Shown here: positions 61,847 through 64,000 of the stretch, piece by piece
Layout: every line of letters begins with the position of its first letter
Position numbering within the stretch: position 1 is the stretch's first letter
Assembly: GCA_038521345.1 (NCBI GenBank)
Contig: JBCBKU010000015.1
Location: forward strand, 16,194-80,193
Source of the DNA: JBCBKU01 sp038521345
Lineage (GTDB): Bacteria; Pseudomonadota; Alphaproteobacteria; Rhodobacterales; Rhodobacteraceae
Reading direction: 5' to 3'
Length of the DNA stretch: 64,000 nt
Position numbers and translations under genes: made by a program
The notes under the pieces: model-generated
What the model was told of the DNA's origin: nothing
What the model saw: only the letters and a program-made list of their open reading frames with translations
Database searches by the model: none

Positions 61847-62869
61847 ATGGGCTATCGTGTGGCCGTCGCCGGTGCCACGGGTAACGTGGGCCGGGAAATG
61901 CTGAACATCCTTGCCGAGCGGGAGTTCCCGGCGGATGAGATCGTGGCGCTTGCGTCGCGCAAATCTCTCGGAACCGAGGTCAGTTTTGGCGACAAAACGC
62001 TGGCCACCAAGGACCTTGATACGTTCGACTTCTCCGGGTTTGACATCGCACTTTTTGCGATCGGGTCCGAGGCCACAAAAGTGTATGGCCCACGCGCGGC
62101 AAAAGCCGGCTGTGTCGTGATCGATAACTCCTCGCTCTACCGTTACGATCCCGAGATCCCTCTGATCGTGCCCGAGGTGAACGCGCATGCCATCGATGGG
62201 GTGCGCAACAAGAACATCATTGCCAACCCCAATTGCTCGACAGCACAGATGGTGGTGGCGCTGAAGCCGCTCCATGATCGTGCCAAAATCAAGCGTGTCG
62301 TCGTGGCGACCTATCAGTCGGTGTCGGGGGCGGGCAAAGGAGGCATGGACGAGCTATGGGACCAGACCAAGGGCATGTACGTTCCGGGCCAAGAAGTGGA
62401 CCCCGAAAAATTCCAAAAGCAGATCGCCTTCAACGTCATACCTCAGATCGATGCGTTCATGGAAGACGGCTCCACCAAGGAAGAGTGGAAGATGGTCGTC
62501 GAGACCAAGAAAATCGTCGATCCCAAGATCAAGGTCACCGCGACTTGCGTGCGGGTGCCCGTTTTTGTCGGCCACTCCGAGGCGGTGAACGTCGAGTTTG
62601 AGGATTTCCTCGACGAGGACGAGGCGCGCGACATCCTCCGCGCTGCACCGGGCATCATGCTTGTCGATAAGCGAGAGCCCGGAGGATATGTCACGCCGGT
62701 CGAATGCGTCGGTGATTATGCCACCTTTATCAGCCGCCTACGGCAGGACTCGACGGTCGAGAATGGTCTGAATTTCTGGTGCGTTTCGGACAATCTGCGC
62801 AAGGGCGCGGCGCTCAATGCAGTGCAGATCGCCGAGTTGCTCGGAAATAGGGTTCTGCAGCGCGCCTGA
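61847..62869 (+). CDS. asd: Aspartate-semialdehyde dehydrogenase
   Basis: Asd makes aspartate semialdehyde for lysine, threonine, methionine and peptidoglycan diaminopimelate. The 340-residue product has the NADP motif AVAGATGNVGREML, the catalytic Cys130 in NPNCSTAQMV, and SVSGAGKGGMDEL. A GGAG site lies before ATG 61847. The 273 bases upstream show no other gene. Confidence 0.96.
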   Translation: MGYRVAVAGATGNVGREMLNILAEREFPADEIVALASRKSLGTEVSFGDKTLATKDLDTFDFSGFDIALFAIGSEATKVYGPRAAKAGCVVIDNSSLYRYDPEIPLIVPEVNAHAIDGVRNKNIIANPNCSTAQMVVALKPLHDRAKIKRVVVATYQSVSGAGKGGMDELWDQTKGMYVPGQEVDPEKFQKQIAFNVIPQIDAFMEDGSTKEEWKMVVETKKIVDPKIKVTATCVRVPVFVGHSEAVNVEFEDFLDEDEARDILRAAPGIMLVDKREPGGYVTPVECVGDYATFISRLRQDSTVENGLNFWCVSDNLRKGAALNAVQIAELLGNRVLQRA

Positions 62870-63412
62870 CGGACTTCGAGAGACCCGTCAAAACGCAACA
62901 TTGTTGTCCAAAAGTCGGCAATCGTGACCGATGCGTGGACAATGTGACGGTGTTTTGTCCGAAGGTTGGCAACAATGTGAATTTCCTTGGAAATGACACA
63001 ATGTTTGTCGATTCCCGCCCCACTCTCCGCAAACGATTGCCGAAGTGGCGCGGATTGGCCGCTGTGTGTGGAGCGAGTTCAGTCGAGGACGGGATGCGGA
63101 CACATGCATGGATCGCTGTCTTTCTTCGGACCCGGCTTGAAGGCACTACCTTCTGGTCCTGAACACGGATCTACATCTGCGGCAAACCCACCAGTTTGCG
63201 TTGCTACGGAGAATGGGTAACGGATCGGTCACGGCCTTCGGGCCGCAAGGAGATGCGCACGCGCGACAGGGTCTCAACCACCCTCGCGGAGACATGCGCG
63301 GACCAGCACCGCACGGTCGTTCCCCATGATCCAAAGGCAGGATCCGGTTCGCCGGGCCGGCCTAGTACCTAGTGTTCTCTCGTGTTTCCCCTTTGCACCC
63401 AGGAGAACGAAT
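62870..63412. other. Gene-free interval between asd and the 58-codon ORF
   Basis: About 540 bases without a credible gene. A weak stem TGACGG/CCGTCA (62867-62872 with 62885-62890) follows asd. The left part (62898-62994) holds the repeats described separately. The right part (63150-63412) is GC-rich with ordinary composition and contains no recognised element apart from a ribosome site AGGAG before the next ORF. Confidence 0.6.
62898..62994. repeat. Clustered direct and inverted repeats
   Basis: ACATTGTTG (62898-62906) and CAACAATGT (62970-62978) are a perfect nine-base inverted pair. Two direct copies, TTGTCCAAAAGTCGGCAA (62904-62921) and TTGTCCGAAGGTTGGCAA (62955-62972), agree at 15 of 18 positions. 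ATTTCC-TT-GGAAAT (62981-62994) follows. The heptamer ACAATGT recurs several times. The arrangement resembles multiple terminal repeats of an insertion sequence (for example IS21-type ends), but no transposase is present. Confidence 0.55.
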
Positions 63413-63589
63413 ATGCCTGCTAATCCACTCGAACGCGCTCGCTTTCGCCGACTTCTTGCCCTACGCGGAGTAACCCGAAAACGGGCCGAACTTTTCGACA
63501 ATGTCCCAGAACCTGACCGGCGGATGGCCCGTGCCGTGTTCGTGTCGCGCCGTACAACGCTCCGGCTCGATGCGCGTGCGGCCGCGTAA
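63413..63589 (+). CDS. Small basic protein of unknown function
   Basis: The 58-residue product starts at ATG 63413 behind AGGAG and is rich in Arg and Leu (RARFRRLLALRGVTRKRAELFD). It has no signal peptide or membrane helix. The helical basic pattern resembles many short uncharacterised alphaproteobacterial proteins and could bind RNA or DNA. No function can be assigned. Confidence 0.55.
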   Translation: MPANPLERARFRRLLALRGVTRKRAELFDNVPEPDRRMARAVFVSRRTTLRLDARAAA

Positions 63590-63595
63590 AGCCTC

Positions 63596-63907
63596 TTAGA
63601 ACCGTTCCGCCCGCAACACTCGCGCGTCCGCAACCGAGACGACGCCAATATGGCGCTCGACCACGGCGAAGGCTGCGTCAAGTAGCCCGTCCAGGCGCTC
63701 GGGCCGGATCAGGCAGACCACGGCAACCATGCCACCGGCTGCACTGATCTGGCCCTCGCGGCTCCACTGGCCGGACCGACCGGAACCGCCGAGGACCGGT
63801 AGAACCGTGAACCCGGTCACACCGGCCGTTACCAGGGCTTCGGTCAGGCGCCGCTCCATTGGCGCCTCGATGATGATCTCGACACGTTTCGCGTCGTGGG
63901 TCTCCAT
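63596..63907 (-). CDS. PII-like protein, probably SbtB type
   Basis: The 103-residue protein has the ferredoxin-like PII pattern: RVEIIIEAPMERRLTEALVTAGVTGFTVLPVLGG, then a T-loop region and VAVVCLIRPERLDGLLDAAFAVVERHIGVVSVADARVL. Next to it, in the same direction, is the end of an SbtA-type transporter. That pairing identifies SbtB-like PII proteins, which bind adenyl nucleotides and inhibit bicarbonate uptake by SbtA. The tyrosine that GlnB-type PII proteins use for uridylylation is not evident. Confidence 0.8.
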   Translation of the reverse strand: METHDAKRVEIIIEAPMERRLTEALVTAGVTGFTVLPVLGGSGRSGQWSREGQISAAGGMVAVVCLIRPERLDGLLDAAFAVVERHIGVVSVADARVLRAERF

Positions 63908-63910
63908 GGC

Positions 63911-64000
63911 CTATCCTCCGGCGAAGCGATCAGCGACCGCAATGTAGAGCGGGATGCCCACGGTCAGGTTGAACGGGAAGGTCACCCCGAGCGACAGGGT
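63911..64000 (-). CDS. SbtA-type sodium/bicarbonate symporter (C-terminal end only)
   Basis: The 29 visible residues end SLGVTFPFNLTVGIPLYIAVADRF before TAG, matching the last membrane helix of SbtA (DUF897) permeases. The gene runs off the window edge. It sits three bases upstream of the SbtB-like gene, so the two form an operon. The call is based on the C-terminus and on the neighbour. Confidence 0.7.
   Translation of the reverse strand, partial: TLSLGVTFPFNLTVGIPLYIAVADRFAGG

Noticed and set aside
63146..63334. 62-codon minus-strand ORF in the asd downstream interval
   Set aside because: Cys/Arg/Gly-rich translation without motif or ribosome site; typical spurious GC-rich frame.
1..64000. 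CRISPR arrays, intact insertion sequences, prophage or defence systems
   Set aside because: No regularly spaced repeats, transposase, integrase or defence-type gene was seen; nearly all DNA is explained by conserved photosynthesis and housekeeping genes.

Overview
The window carries an almost complete photosynthesis gene cluster of a purple non-sulfur or aerobic anoxygenic alphaproteobacterium of the Rhodobacteraceae. Support comes from the superoperon layout bchFNBHLM-lhaA-puhABC-orf-acsF-puhE-hemA-cycA, from bchCXYZ-pufQBALMX-dxs, from a complete spheroidene pathway (crtA, B, C, D, E, F, I), from pufX in the position where many Roseobacter-type clusters carry pufC, and from the ppaA/ppsR regulator pair. 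The base composition is GC-rich. Only the oxygen-dependent cyclase acsF is seen; bchE, bchJ and the puc (LH2) genes are not in the window.

Layout. 1-2573: end of an unrecognised gene, a YhhQ-type transporter, a structured leader with an 18-codon ORF, arfB, and a TupA-like ATP-grasp gene. 2566-18716 (minus): one long tightly packed operon from bchF to a cytochrome c2 gene, closed by a hairpin/T-tract terminator. 19024-25612 (plus): ppaA, ppsR, bchG, orf428, bchP, idi and a small exported protein. 25625-35654 (minus): bchCXYZ, pufQBALMX, dxs. 35769-44131: carotenoid genes as crtE-crtF (minus), crtD-crtC (plus), crtI-crtB-tspO (minus) and crtA (plus), with crtA leading into bchI-bchD-bchO (to 47692). 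47705-54210 (minus): gltD, a GFA-family gene and gltB. 54429-58433: uppP, an NDUFA9-like gene, tRNA-Leu(CAG) and an ABC/FtsX pair. 58492-61573 (minus): urate/ureide genes (puuD, VOC, uraH, ureidoglycine aminohydrolase, DUF1330). 61847 to the end: asd, an intergenic repeat cluster, a 58-codon ORF, and an SbtB-like/SbtA pair cut by the window edge.

How it works together. The bch genes turn protoporphyrin IX into bacteriochlorophyll a (BchHID, BchM, AcsF, BchNBL, BchF, BchXYZ, BchC, BchG, BchP). hemA and dxs/idi feed the tetrapyrrole and isoprenoid branches. The crt genes make spheroidene/spheroidenone. The puf and puh genes build the reaction centre and LH1. Nine palindromes of the form TGT-N12-ACA, the PpsR/CrtJ consensus, sit in the regulatory regions: bchF/ppaA (two), bchG (one), bchC (two), crtE/crtD (two) and crtI/crtA (two).

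The most unusual points are: crtA appears to start at ATT behind a perfect Shine-Dalgarno; crtC has no ATG/GTG/TTG in frame where its conserved N-terminus begins; PpsR keeps only one cysteine; a PpsR box fills the place of the bchG ribosome-binding site; an 18-codon ORF has an 18-nt match to the 16S rRNA 3' end; two matched GTCA-N7-TGAC palindromes lie between gltD and uppP; and a GFA gene is translationally coupled between gltD and gltB. I see no CRISPR array, intact insertion sequence, phage or defence system, and no clearly new multi-gene system.
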